Below are positions 1-13,925 of a stretch of 64,000 nt of DNA, piece after piece. The notes beneath the pieces are model-generated. The model was given only the letters and a program-made list of their open reading frames with translations. It was not told the origin of the DNA and did no database searches. A program made the position numbers and the translations under genes. The stretch is taken from assembly GCF_003590095.1 (NCBI RefSeq), contig NC_039480.1, positions 5,061,328-5,125,327 on the forward strand, given 5' to 3'. Positions within the stretch are counted from its first letter, which is position 1, and every line of letters begins with the position of its first letter. The stretch is from Trichoplusia ni. Lineage: Eukaryota > Arthropoda > Insecta > Lepidoptera > Noctuidae.

Positions 1-873
1 TGTATCTCTGTAGGCCTTTTTTTAAATACCTTATGGCTGGAGTTATAACGAAATCGATATAAAAATATTTCTAAATCCGTTTCTAAATGCCTGATAGATA
101 ATCAAGTTATATTCCTCGCCTCATTCTATCTTTGTTTATCAGTTTTGATAAGCTTTTGCGTCACGTTGCCGAGACAAATACCAATACACATGCCGAATGC
201 CAACTGCTTAAATCTTCTCGACAAATAAACTGTTTTCTCGCGTCTCGGGATGAGTACGTAGGTTTTTTTTAACGTTGTTGTTTATAATTTTGAACGTTAA
301 AATTCCCCTGAATTTAATTGGCAGCTATTTTTAATAGTTTATCGGTAATTTCCTGGTTTTGTATAACGTGTAGATTTTTTTCTAATGACACTAATGGTTA
401 TCCAAAGTTACTGCCTGTTCCAAAAATATTTATCTACCAAATTACAAAATTAAAGTTTCATTTATTAAGTTTCAAACTCAGATAAGTCCAAATTGGGACA
501 TCGATAAAACCATGTTGTAACGAAACTGCGCATTAATGTACGTCATTTTAAGAGATTAAACGAATTTAATATACAAACACATGTTTTAAAACGTTTTCAA
601 AACTTAATACGTAGTTTTGGGACTTTCGCGCACGGGGTAAAGCCAGTGTGCGTCACGTAAATGACGTGCTATTTAAGTTGTCTAACAAAAGGAACTTAGT
701 CTAAGAACACGAGGTAATTTTAGACAGCTGCTATGGTAGATATAGGCATTTTATTCACGTAACAACTCAAGTTTGTTCCCAACTTTAGAATCTTAGTACA
801 AGTGGTTACGAAATTCAGTCTGTAAATTTGTTCTAGAAGCCTAGTGCAAGACGACATTCAGATGTTAAGGAGT

Positions 874-919
874 CTGCCCACTACACCGTTCCATACCATG
901 ACCATGGTGTAGTGGGCAG
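874..919. repeat. Perfect 14-bp hairpin
   Basis: The arms ctgcccactacacc (874-887) and ggtgtagtgggcag (906-919) are exact reverse complements around an 18-base loop. It is likely a short MITE or its remnant. Confidence 0.7.
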
Positions 920-1084
920 TCGCCTTTAATGAAAGATTTGAAGCTGTTCTTATAGGGAACAATTCAAGTCAAACGTTGATTCTATATTTAGGCCCTTATA
1001 CCCGGATAAACTCGGGCTTACTGTTAACTATTGGACGCTCCGTACATATGGCAATGGAATTCCGTTAAACGATAACTTTCGTTT

Positions 1085-1303
1085 CCCAATAAATCTATTA
1101 ATATTATAAACGCGGAAGTTTGTATGTATGAATGTTTTTTTCTCTTTCACGCAATAACTGTCGAACGGATATAGATGAAACTTACAGAGATCGTTTATAA
1201 CCAGGACAAATACATAGGTTTTTTTTTCCCGATTTTGTGTTCCCGTGGGATTATTATAGAGAATTCTAGCGGGCCCGCGAGCAACAGCTAGTACTACAAT
1301 ATA
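1085..1303 (+). mobile_element. Helitron-like non-autonomous element
   Basis: It begins near tattaatattataaacgcg, carries the ctctttcacgcaataactg block, and ends gcgagcaacagctag followed by t. This is the standard layout of lepidopteran Helitron-derived repeats. Diverged copy. Confidence 0.65.
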
Positions 1304-2364
1304 ATAGGCCTTGCACTAGGATAGTAACGACTGAACTAAAAAAAATTATAACTTAGGTGGTCTTCCTTTGATTTAACATCCTTATGTTACGTAACCATCT
1401 GCCCATCAGCAGATGACATGCGATAACGCATCACCTGGCTCCACTCGCCATATGTCGTACCAGTCAAGCAAGTATGAAAATCAATGCCAAATTGCAAAAA
1501 AAGGCATTCAAGGTGATTAAGCTTCAATTTTTAAACGCAATTGTCCTTTTTGTTATTAATCTTTTTGAATTCGCATTAGCTAAGGGAGGGACTTTTCATG
1601 AAGGTAAAACTTCAGATAGGTACGTTTATGGATTTTTAGTAAAACTTTTAGTTGTTTGATCCGTTGAACGGTTGAACGTAAAGGAAAATCAAATTATAGG
1701 GAAAACTATTTCATATTATTAACGAAAAGAAGAGATAGTTTCCACATAACTGCCGTTTTTAAATGACATTCTTAAAGTGTCTCTTTGTTTTTCTACATTG
1801 GCCTTCAAAGTGTCTACCACTGACCACAATATGGACTAAATGACATCATTTAAAACTACCTTAACTTTGCACTTAGTGAAAAATAACACAGCGGCTGCCT
1901 AAATTTGTATCAAAAATAAATAATTAAACCAGCTAAACGACTCTGTGTATCATGCTCGCATCACGTTAACAATATAAGTTGAAAAACAAATTTCCACATG
2001 TTTGCCACGTGATCGGTACGATATAGAATGACTTGAATAATAAATTCGACTAAATTCGTATTGAGTATATACTGCTAGTTGTTTTACATTGCCGGGCCGA
2101 GATTTTGGTATCAAAAGTGATGCAACATTGCCAGCAATGTATTGCAAATCGCGTTTTAAAGTGCCTTTAAATTCATAAGTACGATGACATCTTGATATGA
2201 ATGATAAAGGAAAGTTATTGAACGATAATGTTTACGAATATATTAATTGGTTTATGCTAGTAATTGATTATCAATTGTGTTGTACGTCAATGTTTTGATC
2301 AGACGCTCTTGAGGAAATTCTTTTTCGTTCTAAAAAAACTTGAGGATTTATATCCTTGTCACGC

Positions 2365-2510
2365 GGGGGGTTTGTAAACATTCAAGTCACATGCACAAAG
2401 ACTGAATAAGCATTCTTGGATCCCACAATTGTTAGACCTACGAGGAGATCGAACCCGTGACACGTCACGCTCAGTGGGTTTGGCGTGGTGACCTCAACCA
2501 CTCGACAAAG
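2365..2510 (-). mobile_element. tRNA-derived SINE, family C
   Basis: In - orientation the head has a tRNA-like GGTTCGATCTCC-type B box, then the body motif (catgtgacttgaatgttt). It is related to the copies at 17200, 34535, 38126 and 56211. Confidence 0.6.
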
Positions 2511-4514
2511 TCCTGCAGTCAATATGTTGTTTTTAGAAAATGACGTATTTTTCAAGTTATCCCATGAATTAAAAAAAGAGACGGCGACTGTTACGCCGTT
2601 AAATATAACAAACAGAGCAACGTTCGTTAATAAATTGACGTTTACTATTGTTTTAATTTCCAATTCATTTTGCGAAATTATCACCTGTTTATACATCGTA
2701 GAAACTTACCTTGCGAATTGCGCAGTTTCTTTAGATATGTATTTTAATGTGTTTTGTATGTTTTTTCTTGTGCTTAGATTGTTAAAATATGTTTTTATAT
2801 CGTGACTCTAATAAAATAGATGTCTCGGACTGGTATTCTTCTTTTCGTGTTGGTGGTAGATGCTAACAGTAATATAAAAAAGAAAAAAAAACATTTTCGA
2901 CTCTGAACGACATATAGCTCGACTAGTTTTAGAATCATGAGAGGTTGGGTCCGAAATTAGTCGGGCGATCCCGAATCGTTTGCATGACAGTTACTATAAA
3001 AAAATTATAGTTTAAATGACTATTTGACCGGGTAAACGTCAGAAACGGCAACGGTATTCTGCCACATAAATTACTTGCAGGGAATTTCTGTTGTAGAAAA
3101 CACACGTACCAATGAAAAACAAGAGTAACAAATTATGTTTTTAGGACGAACAACCTTACTTTTTATCGGGTACTTATCAAGCTACAAGGAATCAATCACG
3201 GCAAGGCCTTTTCTATTCAACCAACCTCTTTTTTATTTAGGTTATCAAAAATTGGGTTGTCGTTAAACAGATAAATGTAAAAATATGGCGGATGCATGTT
3301 GCATTGGCTGGTTGCTGGTTATCAATACTTATAAGTATTCCAAACTCTTTTTTATTAGCGATACAACACATAAAACAATAGCTTGTGAAAACGTGATACA
3401 AGTTATTGATACTAGTAATATGCGGAAGAAATAACACAATACATGGCAAAAACAGATCTAATTACTTCGTATTTGCTATGAAACGCATAAAGACTTGGTG
3501 TCGCGGAAAAGAGACAACGCTACCCATATTAAATAGCTCCCTTCAGCATTGCTTGTATATAAGTTGATAGTGTAATAACGTCGTTAGACTTGATGTAGTC
3601 ATAATTTTTATTAGTTATAAATAGGAAAGTGATGGATAAACGATGTGAAATTGTAAATACAGTTTCTTTAGCTTTCGCTCGCGGTTCCGCCCGCGTAAGT
3701 ATTAGTTATCGCGGCAAAAACTAGCTCAGGTTCTTTTATGGAGTTCAAATAAATTCTAAGTTTAGTCCGCACGCACGTATTTCTGTCCGTTTTAAGGAGA
3801 ATCTTTTGACTGATCATAAAATTGTGAAACAATATATTATAGTAATTGTTTATTTGATAACGGTTTTCTTATGTGTATCGGGACAGCTTGACTACGGAGT
3901 CCTTAATCATGAACTGACGCGGAGGCAGGTGCCGCTTTCCCTGATAATACGCGTGCATTCACCTTTACTAAATAAATAATTAATAGGATTTTATTGTGAG
4001 GATATTTCGACATTCCTTTTGATGTATACTTAGCCAGGATGCGACAATGTAAAGGAAAACTTTACCAAGTGATATGTTGCTAATTCTATGTATTAAATGA
4101 AATATTTAAAAGCTAGAGATACGTATATAGATGGATATGACACAGAATCGAATAAATATATTTGTCTCGAATGGTCTCGATAAGATAAGTATGTGTTAAT
4201 CTATTCCGGATTCTAAAAATATGTTTTTATCGAATTAATTTTCATGAATATTCTTGATTCGATAAACGTATAGACTTAAGATCAGTTAGTATAAGAAAGC
4301 CAAATAAGTGATAAATCAACGTTCAATAAATAAAATTATACATAAATCTCATGAAACTTGTCCTAAATCCACGCACAGACAAGCAAAGCTAACATAAAAG
4401 TGTCCCGCACATAGTAATGTAATCTAGACTGTCTCGCGGTTTCATAAACTTTCATTCAAATCACTTCACTCAAATTCATTTCACTCAACTCATTTCACTT
4501 CATTCATTTCACTC

Positions 4515-4820
4515 AAATCACATGCACAAAGACACCCAGACTCAGGGCAAGTATTCCTAGCTCACACACGCTTGGTCTTTTCCGGGATCGAAACCCCGAC
4601 ATTTCTCCAGGGCCGGATCTAGGGGCCCAGGGGCCCCGAGGCAACAAGGGAGTGGGGGCCCCCTTGCTTCAAGTTAAAGTGTTTTCATTCAGTGAAAAAT
4701 TTATCGAGCTTTTTTAGATGCCTACTTTGGTGGGCCCTTGGTCATAGTGGGCCCCTAGGCACTGGCCTAAAGTGCCTTATGGATAATACGGCACTGCATG
4801 TCTCGTACAGTGAGGACACT
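4515..4820 (-). mobile_element. SINE family C copy interrupted by a MITE
   Basis: The SINE body (cacatgcacaaagacaccca) and its tRNA-like box (gggatcgaaaccccga) run up to 4607, where the hAT-type MITE at 4608-4796 interrupts it. The sequence catgtctc resumes at 4797. Confidence 0.6.
4608..4796 (+). mobile_element. hAT-type MITE, cagggccgg family
   Basis: It starts cagggccggatctagggg and ends aagtgccttatggataatac followed by ggcactg. The flanking 8-mers catttctc and catgtctc match at 7 of 8 positions, the target-site length of hAT transposons. It shares its body with 49038-49235 and 57220-57472. Confidence 0.75.
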
Positions 4821-6717
4821 TAATGCCACTATTATTGTGTTTATAAACCCTTAAACTGGATACTTTCAAACAAAATAACTTCATTTACTTAATAACCAAT
4901 GTCAATTCAATCCACACTGCTAACAATGCCTTAAGTAAATCTTAGGAAGGAAAACATCTAAGGTCGACAACTAATGAACTAGTCGGCCGTTTCCAAGGTG
5001 AGATTCGAACTCCCACTAACGCTTCACATACATGGACAACTCTTGTGCGTCAGCCCAATTGTACACGAGCAAAAAATTCGCTGTGCGTACGAACAAAATA
5101 CACCGCGCTTTTTCAGCTCGTTTTTTGTTTTGACGGTCGTGTGAAGACTCTGTTTTAGCGGTCTGTTTAAATGTGCTCATAAAATATTGTAATTAGTATA
5201 AAAATGATAGATACAGGAAAGTACCCCTACGTATCTATGCAATGCTGCCGTGTCCAATTTTATTTATTCTTGATCTCATTCTAGTCGTTTTTTCTAGTCA
5301 AATAAATATTAAAATGATGCTTTGTTGTTTGTTTGGAAAAAGCACTTGTTATAAAATAAAATTCGCATCAATCCTGTATTTTTTTTATGTGCTAAAGCTT
5401 GATTTTCCATCTGTTTTTAATTCCATGTTTCCTTCGTCACCGTAAAATCGCAACTTTTCTCCATACCGGCTACCAAAAGGCACTTAATTGCACTTGAGGT
5501 ACATTACATACATTTTCTTTTGTTCAATTTTGGTCTGCGATTTCTTGTGATGCCTCCACCTGCCTAACCGGACTGGGTGGTGCACACCAGGAAGTGCCAG
5601 ATGGTACCGCCTGCCGGTTTTAATTCTTTTGCAATTGAATCTCGATGTAAATGTTTTTGTTTAGTATAAAGGCTTTTATCGAGATGAGGTTTATATGTTA
5701 TAGGTTTAAAATATGTTTCTTAGTGATCAGATGTCGTTTTGTATGAAAATAGGATTTACCTGGTTAGATGCTTAAAAAAGAAGCCTATATGTTAATCCAG
5801 GATGGGTTAATAAGTCAGTTATCTTTATACGAAATTCTATCGAAATTGCTCCAGCAGTTTTTGCTTATAGAGGTCGCCAACTTTCGCCCTTATGAAACTA
5901 CACTACTACAGCTTATATTTTTATTATCAGTGTTTAAAACGACCTGAAACAAAGGGCAGACGAAGTAATTAAATGATAAAAACCTCTTTCGATAACATTT
6001 TATAATGTTTGTCACTACTTTGAACAGTTTCCAAGTTACTCTGACCTTTGCGAAGGTGACATTTTCATGCTGACGTTTCAATATGTAAACATGTTTTTCT
6101 TTCCTAAATCGATGCTATCGAAATGATACTAAGTGGTTATTTGATAAGTGTACAACAAAAGCAGAGACGTTTTTCTGATGTCACTTTAATATAAATGTTG
6201 TTTAGCCAATACATACAATAGTTAAACAATAGAATTGATTATTATCCTGCCTTATTTTCTTTTTCGTGAATAAAACGAATAATAACTATGCATGCATATT
6301 TATGACGTTCCTAGCTATTGCTAGCTTCTCAGCCCGCAGGTTGTGTTAATCCAGATTATAAACTACGTGTTTACCAAATTTTATCAAATCCGTTCAGTGG
6401 TTTTTGCATGAAAGAGTACAGTTACAAACGTGAATCTATACTAACAATTTTTCTTTTTTTTTTTTTCAAGAAAAATGGGAAAATAAAATATCCTATCTTA
6501 ACTCTTAAATTGACTGGTAGATGTCTGAAATTCAGATGCTAAGTGCAATGACCGATTGTATTAAACATATCAAAATAAATAAACTGGGGCAAATATGCAA
6601 ATTTAATACAGATATGACAAAATAATGATTTATTGTTTTTCATTTATCTTATAATCTACCTTAAAGAAGGAAATATTATATTTTATATATGTCAAAACAA
6701 CATGAATAAATTAGATT

Positions 6718-6952
6718 GGCTTGTTTGTTTAGTGGTTAGTGACCCTGAGTGCTAAACCGAAGGTTCTTGGTTCGATTTCCACCGGATACTAATATTTTTG
6801 TGATGATTTTAAATACTTGTTCTGTTTATTAGGTATTTATCTATTCTATGTTCTATTAATAGTATAAACGCGAAAATTAGTTTAATTAATTTAACCCCGT
6901 GGGATATTTTTCGATTTGAAGCTGGTCGGCTCGCTTACAACAGCTAGTTTTT
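6718..6952 (+). mobile_element. SINE head followed by Helitron-like fragment
   Basis: tagtggttagtgaccctgag and ggttcgatttcc are tRNA-type A and B boxes of the SINE A family. From about 6850 an internally deleted Helitron-like element follows, ending caacagctag then t at 6950. Confidence 0.5.
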
Positions 6953-9900
6953 TCAAATTTTCAAAATAGAAGCCTACAATTGTATTTCGCCTTTCAAAAG
7001 GTTCTCCCTAAAACGTACAGATGACAAGAGCGCACACAGAATGTTCTCGAACATGAGTTCACTCGTTATATTGAAAGTTTACCTTGAAGAGAACGCTTTA
7101 GAAACATTGGGCAAACGTCCATGGCTTTGAACCAGAAATTATTACATCACTGACATCACTGTACTATTGTATACGGTGAGGTAATTGTGAAAGTGTAGAA
7201 AAAAGTACCTTCATACACATTTTATTTTTAAATACACGTAAATTACGTCCAGTATGTGTACGGAGGCGTATTTGTGTGTTGACTTTGACGTCACGACTTA
7301 TGTGTGCTGAAATGTGAAGCCAATATGATCCGATAGTGTATTGTTTTTGTTGTGCTCTCTAGAATGTTCTTTGCTCTGTTCAATTGCGTAAAGGGATGTG
7401 TGTCAATGAATACTTGACTGTCAAATTGATGTCTATATGAATCTATGGTGTATTCTTTATAGCCATTTCTGGAATTTTACAGTTTTAAGTACACTGGTGA
7501 AAATTATGCTTAATATTATGATGGTATAATATTGAAATGTTCATACATTAATTATGAGTAGCCGTTAAATCTTACGCTGTTTTTTTTTTCATTTAAAGTT
7601 TAACTAACGATATATATATGGTGTATACATCTAAACAACTCAACTTTTAAATTGAGCTACGTTAATTTTAAGTTGGGTGTTAAAATATTGCGTTTCGTAT
7701 AATGAATTTTCGTTTTTACAGTAAAACCGTTAGAGGATGTTGTTTTATTCAATTGGGTTCCCAACAATAAAAAAAAAACCGTTACATACACTAATTTCAA
7801 AAGGTTAACAAAGTCGTTAGTTTCGTTATCAATTGTATTTATAAACAATACGAATCTCTAATTGTGTAAACAAATTAAAATAAAACAAGTTCACTACAAT
7901 TGGAAGTTGAATTATGACACAATATGTATAAGACTAATCATGCCCTGCGGTTTTCATCACCTTTTTTGGTTTTCCATACAAATACTACTTACGTAAAGTT
8001 TAAATAACATAAAATAAGGTTGCTCCAAAACCTTGGTCTTATGATATCAAACGATTCTATACCCAGATAGTTATAAGTGTGATAAAGAGAGAATCTCAAA
8101 CCCTAAATTTAACATAAATATGAGTGTTTTTTACGCTGAACAAAACAGTAAATCGACTTAAAAAGAAGGTTCGCTAATTAAAAATTAAACTATCAGCGAA
8201 TAATACGCTATATTTTACCCCTTCATTCTCACGGGAATGGACACGGTTCATGTAACACCTTCCCACCAATATAAATATATGAAAAAAAACTAATCGCGGT
8301 TCAAAAACCACGTAACGATGTCTTGTAAGGCAATCAACACCGCTTAACCTACTTCGTCTGTTTAATATGCTAACAACACAACTTTTGGTGAAGATATCGC
8401 AAACGGTATACGTATTAGTTTGCTAATTCTACTACGTAATATTTACAAGTAGTTTCCCTTAGGCATACAGCCTTAGAGACTGTATTTCGATTTGTTCTAA
8501 ATGTGTGATAGCATGGATAAATTGCCAAACTAAAGGTCGGTTTCGCATCAATGTTTTTTCGGATGAAAAACGGTGAACGAAAACATCGTTAGGAAACCAG
8601 CTCAATATTGATGTTTTAAAGGGTGTGTTTAATACCACGTATGAGGACTCAACGCCGTCTAAGAACTTTGACAACAGGCTGTGTATATTCAGCTCAGTAA
8701 TAGAAAAGATGATGGCAGAAAGAAAGAAACATTTATTTGTAAGAATGCAGTACAATAGGTGGTTTGAAAGAAGAAAATCATCTAGTTTTGCCCCTCCAGA
8801 GCAACGCAAATTAAAACGTCGTTTCTTAGCTATTTTGATCTCCTTGTTTTTGCCAAGTTGTGTGTAGAGACGAATATACATTTTAGAACTCCACTTAGCC
8901 AAGTGGCTGATCTTGCGTACAACTGTTATTTGGTAAGTTCTTATCGGTTAAACAGCTGCGTAAATAGGTCACATTGCGGCAGATGGGTTGTGAACTTTTA
9001 ATAACGAAATAACGGTCCAATTTACAAGATGTTATTGATGGAAATTATTTTTAGACAGTTCAAATGAGTTTTAGACTTGATAGAAAAAATTGTATTTTTT
9101 AAGTGTCTAGTAAAAGTAGTGTATAAATGTATTAGGTATCATCATACGTCATTGCCGCATTAGTAATTTGAGATTTGTCTGCAATAATTGGCAAATTCAC
9201 CCCACTAATTGTTTTGGCTGCATGAAACGTAATATGTAGACATCAATTATCTATTCGTTAATACATAAGTAACCAATATAAGTATTATATTCGTCTAATT
9301 ACATTCACACACAAATCTTATTATTTATTCAATGACTAAAATATTGAAAAAGTCACCTCCTCGGTCATGAACATAAAAACGTTTACACATTCGATGTAAA
9401 TGCACTACCTTGGGAACGGCCATGAAGAGTCTCATGTAAGCATTAAGAATTAGCCATGGTCGTGATTCAATAAGAGGTCGGGGAACGGCGAATTCTGTCT
9501 TAGGCTGCACAGCAGTATACGGAACTTTCGAGGTTAGCCTTCTCTAATTGCCAAGAAACCCACCCTCTGGGCTTTTTTAATTAATGATAAATGAATATTC
9601 CATTTTTTGTAACCGGATTGATTTTGACCGGTTAGATTATTTGCATAGTTTTTTGTTAATTGATTTCTGAGTTCCTGCTTAGTCATGAACTTTTATCTTA
9701 TGTGACTATGCCTGGATAATATCTGTATGAAATGAAAGAGTCTTGTGCTGTAGAGTTTGCGTTATTTCTTCTTCACGGCTAGACTCGTTAGCGGTGAAGG
9801 TTGGGTGTTCAATGTCGATTTTGACGTTCAAAAAGTCCTACTTAGTAGCTTTATTTGACGAAGTTTTATCTCTATTTCGATATAACATCGAGCCCTCCTA

Positions 9901-12900
9901 ATAAAAGTTTTTGTAAGTTTTCAACCAAGTTTCTTTCGAGTAAACAAGTCTGTTTACGCTACCGTCCCTTGACCGTTTCAATGCAAAGTTTTAACGTTCC
10001 ATGCGGGCCAAGGCTCGTCTATTTCTGTATGACTCCAGTCTCCGTTATAAACGATTACAGCGCCCCCTATGCTCCGTCAGATGAGGTATACCGTTTGACG
10101 TATTATCCCAAGGTAACTGCTATAGTTTGAGTGACGTTTTCCGTAAAATTCCGAGGTAACAACGCGACGGTTTGTACTATTATTGTTTTACAAGATCAGA
10201 CTTTTCAAAAACGAAATGTACTGATGATAGTAATTTTATTTGTTTGATAGTTTTCTACACACAAAGTAGTACTTAAACTATGAACAATCGTGGACCCACT
10301 ATAGGAAAATTTCTGACTTTCAATGGACTGTTTTCTCTGAAACTGAAACGGTAATCAGTTTTAAGTTGCGGTCAATTGCCTGTAGACTTTGCTTTGAAGA
10401 ACAACTTTGTTAAGCTTGCTTCTAAAAATATTTAAGAAAAAGATTAAATTTCATGGGTTTCAAAAGATGAGACGTGTTTAAGTATATCGGGATATGGTCT
10501 CGGATGCGAATTAAGTCGAAGAAATATTTTGATTGACGCAAAAAACGTCTGAGGAATTTCGTCTCCAAAATTATACTCAATTTTCTCCACATTACCATAA
10601 ATTTGGCGACGGAAACACACATCGTTTTCTAATTTAATACCCAGTTATACTTTCACATTTAAATAATTCGAGAACCCTTTTTATAATAACACATTTGAAC
10701 GAACATTCTTGGAAACCAAGGCTTGAGTTATTTCTAGAAGTTACTTTGAACTTGGATGTCCGTTGCGTTAGACGAGCTGTTCTTTACCTGCTTCTAAATA
10801 TATGTACGTTAAAACTGGTGCCAGCTGATCGCGTCATAATTGTCTTAAAGTTAACTTCAACCTTGAAATTAGCTCTGTTAAATAAATGGTAAACAAAGAG
10901 GTGGGTGGGTTTTGAAGTATAATAAATAATACAAGCCTGAAGTTATCCATAAGCCGCTTACCATATAGTGACGGTTTGAGCATTGATCACCATGCTAAGT
11001 ACCTAGCTAATTGTACGAAAGCCAGAATCCAGGTTTTCAACTCTTGTCTTTAATAATTAAGAAAGGAAAATACCATTTTGATTAGTCACATTGGTACTTG
11101 CCTGCGTAGGTATCGAACTTGCATTTTTGTGGATAAAAATCCATACATGGGGCCTCTTTTTATTAAAGATAATATGAGAAAGAAAATAAACATTTTAAAA
11201 GGGTACCAATTAGTTTATGTTCAGTTAAATTCAGTTTTATGGTATTACATTGGTTGGGAAGATATCGGTATCCCTCGACTAATTTCGGACGAAACCCAAA
11301 GTAAAACTTAGCATAAGTTGACGGTTCGGTCTTATCTACTTTTTAAAGCGTTTTAAAATCTGGTTCTGCCTATTCGTAGCTTCAAAACTTCGTTGTGACT
11401 CGAATGACATCATCGATATATTTTTAAACGAGTTACATTGAAGGTTGCCGTGAGTCTTATCTCTCGAGAAATCTCTTTATCTTACAACTGAACGATTCCA
11501 AAGGTTCTTTGAATACCTACCACACTGGCTTATCTTTGGCACAACCTGGTGGTAGAGTTTAAACCGTCTCCTAAATGACCCCTTTCAAAATTATTTTTAG
11601 CTAGTCAGATTTGAACTATTTCGAACCCACGCCCTTCGCCTTGGTAGCTAGTATCACTAAGCTATCACTATTTAAATAATATCTACTTAATAGATAAGTC
11701 CTAACTGTAAAAGTGTAAACATAATAAATTCAAACGTACAAAGCGGGAGATATGACATCATAGCCTAAAAAAACTTAATTGTTTATTGCCATAAACACAT
11801 ATGCAAATCATAAATTATAAGACCAACGGAACCAAAAACAATTTTCATAACTGTAACGTTCCCAATTTCGCGCCATTCCCGAAATAGTTTCGTTTGAATT
11901 TAGAACGCCGTTGTCTATGCCGGCGGCCATCTTGTAACGGTAAAGCGTTGACATTACGGCGTATGGTAATATTTTTTGACGGAACAGTTAAAACGGATGT
12001 TATTTTAGGTTAGCGATATGGTAAATTATGGTAATTTTGGCTCCTCTGGCTCGAACTTCGAGTTTCGTTGAATTTTCTGATTAATCGTGGTTTGTCACGC
12101 ATCTTTTGATTGTGTACCATCCGTGTCGGAAGTTTCGGAAACTTGTTTTTTTTTCATTATCAGTGTCAAATATTTAGGTTTTGGTTCGAATAACCTATTT
12201 AATAAAACCTCAATCAACCTACTCGATAAAACTGAACTTACCTCTTCATTCAAGTATCTATTTGATTGATTAAAGAAAAAATAAATCGAAGGCTTTGGTA
12301 CAACAATAGTGACGTTATTAAGCCTGTTGCTAACCGCCTTAAGGTCGTAGCAAGGTTAAACTTTGCACGCTAAGTTTTCATGGTAGCGTCAGTAAACAAA
12401 CTGCCATAAAAACCATTAGGCTCCTACATAAATGCTTCAATAAAGAACTTTGTATTGTGATTGGGATGTAGAGTATTTAAAAGAACTATAATTCTAGGGC
12501 TCTCCTATTTCTTGCATCGATCCACTGCATTGAGTAGGCAAGTCTGTCACATTATTTGTGGAAACGGTGTGTTATTTCCGTAAATTAAAGTTTTCTTTTC
12601 GTCTTTTATTCCATATTTTCTTGTACCTTTAAATTTTACTGTTTACATTCTTAACAAGTTTTTGAACAAAGCTTTTCTAGCACCTAGAGTTAATACCGTA
12701 CCGTTTTAGTGCGTGAAAAAAAACCTACCTGAAATTAAAACTCTTTTGAATGGGTCGTTTTTAAAACTTTGCTCATCGAGTTTCGTTGCTGACGCTGCCT
12801 GTAATTGTCTTACGGCTCGGGCAAAGACCTCGGACCGCTGAAGAGCATTTTGCCACGGTTTACCGTGATGCGTATTTGACTAGTTCAAACGTTACTGCTT

Positions 12901-13199
12901 CTATTTTTATTGAGTTTTAAGTAAGCTGGTTTGTTGATGTTTGATTTTAGGTTGAATTTCAATGTAGTCATTATTTAAAGATTTGCTCTTCTTTAATTTT
13001 AAGTGGATGAGAGTATCGTAATAATGTTTCTGATGGGCAACAAACACGTTATAGTTTAACATACTGTGATCCTAAGAAAATGTTTTTGTGTACGCCTCAA
13101 TCAATAGTCAATTTAGGGTTTAATTTGTTGAAGACAGGCAGTCGACTCCTGTAAGATAGATTGTGGAGGTCAGTTTTTGTTTTTAAATGGGACTAGCCC

Positions 13200-13320
13200 G
13201 CCACACATGCCCGTCATTGCAACTCTTGTAACCCAGGATCTACAATGAAACACTTAGGTTCGGTGTGTCCCAGGGGGAACAAATAACTGCCTTGGAACCT
13301 GTGGAGGTCAGATACGCAGT
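13200..13320 (+). repeat. Dispersed repeat sharing a block with 58300-58450
   Basis: ggatctacaatgaaac and gtgtgtcccagggggaacaa, continuing into ataactgccttgg, recur in inverted orientation around 58345-58440. The family is unknown. Confidence 0.6.
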
Positions 13321-13833
13321 ACTCCTATAGCAAAACTTCTAAAGAAAATTCGATTCAAGAGAGTATAATAATAATCCCTATAAAGTGAAACCAACTCTCC
13401 GACTCTCGATTTTGTCATGCATAAATATTGTCAAAGTTATGGAAAGATCTTACGCGATCAACAGGTGGCGTGGATACCATCACGTAGGCAATGTGTAAGC
13501 ATCGATACGTAATGTTGATGGTCACTCATTGTATGCTAGCTTTTATACGTCCTATAATACGCTAAAACGTCTTGAGTATTGATCGCCACGCTAGCGTCGA
13601 ATTTAGATACCAATATTGGTATTTGAAATCCAGGTTTCCTCATGATGGTTTTCTTTCACCGTTTGTCAATGGTGTCTTAGAAAAAATTTGAAATAGTCAT
13701 ATTAAGACTTTAGGAACAAACCTCTTTAGTTTTATTTATAATACTAGCTGACCTGTGCCCCTTTTTCGGAGGACGATAGCCTATGATATAGCGTAGTTTT
13801 CAATTGTTTGAAGCATTTCCAAAATCGTTCAAA

Positions 13834-13925
13834 TCCAAAGATTATTAATCTTTGGAAATGGAATAATAAAATAATAAATATAAAAAATAATAAATAAAAT
13901 AATAAATAATAAATAAAATAATACA
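13834..13925. repeat. AT-rich microsatellite next to a small palindrome
   Basis: A 21-base palindrome (ccaaagatta, t, taatctttgg) at 13834-13854 is followed by an irregular run of aat, aaat and aaaat units to about 13925. Confidence 0.7.

Noticed and set aside
8459..8902. 147-codon open frame on the - strand, the longest in the first 20 kb after none other stands out
   Set aside because: It overlaps a + strand open frame and runs across a LINE 3' UTR motif (cggtgaacgaaaacatcgtt). Its protein has no recognisable domain and no splice or codon evidence.
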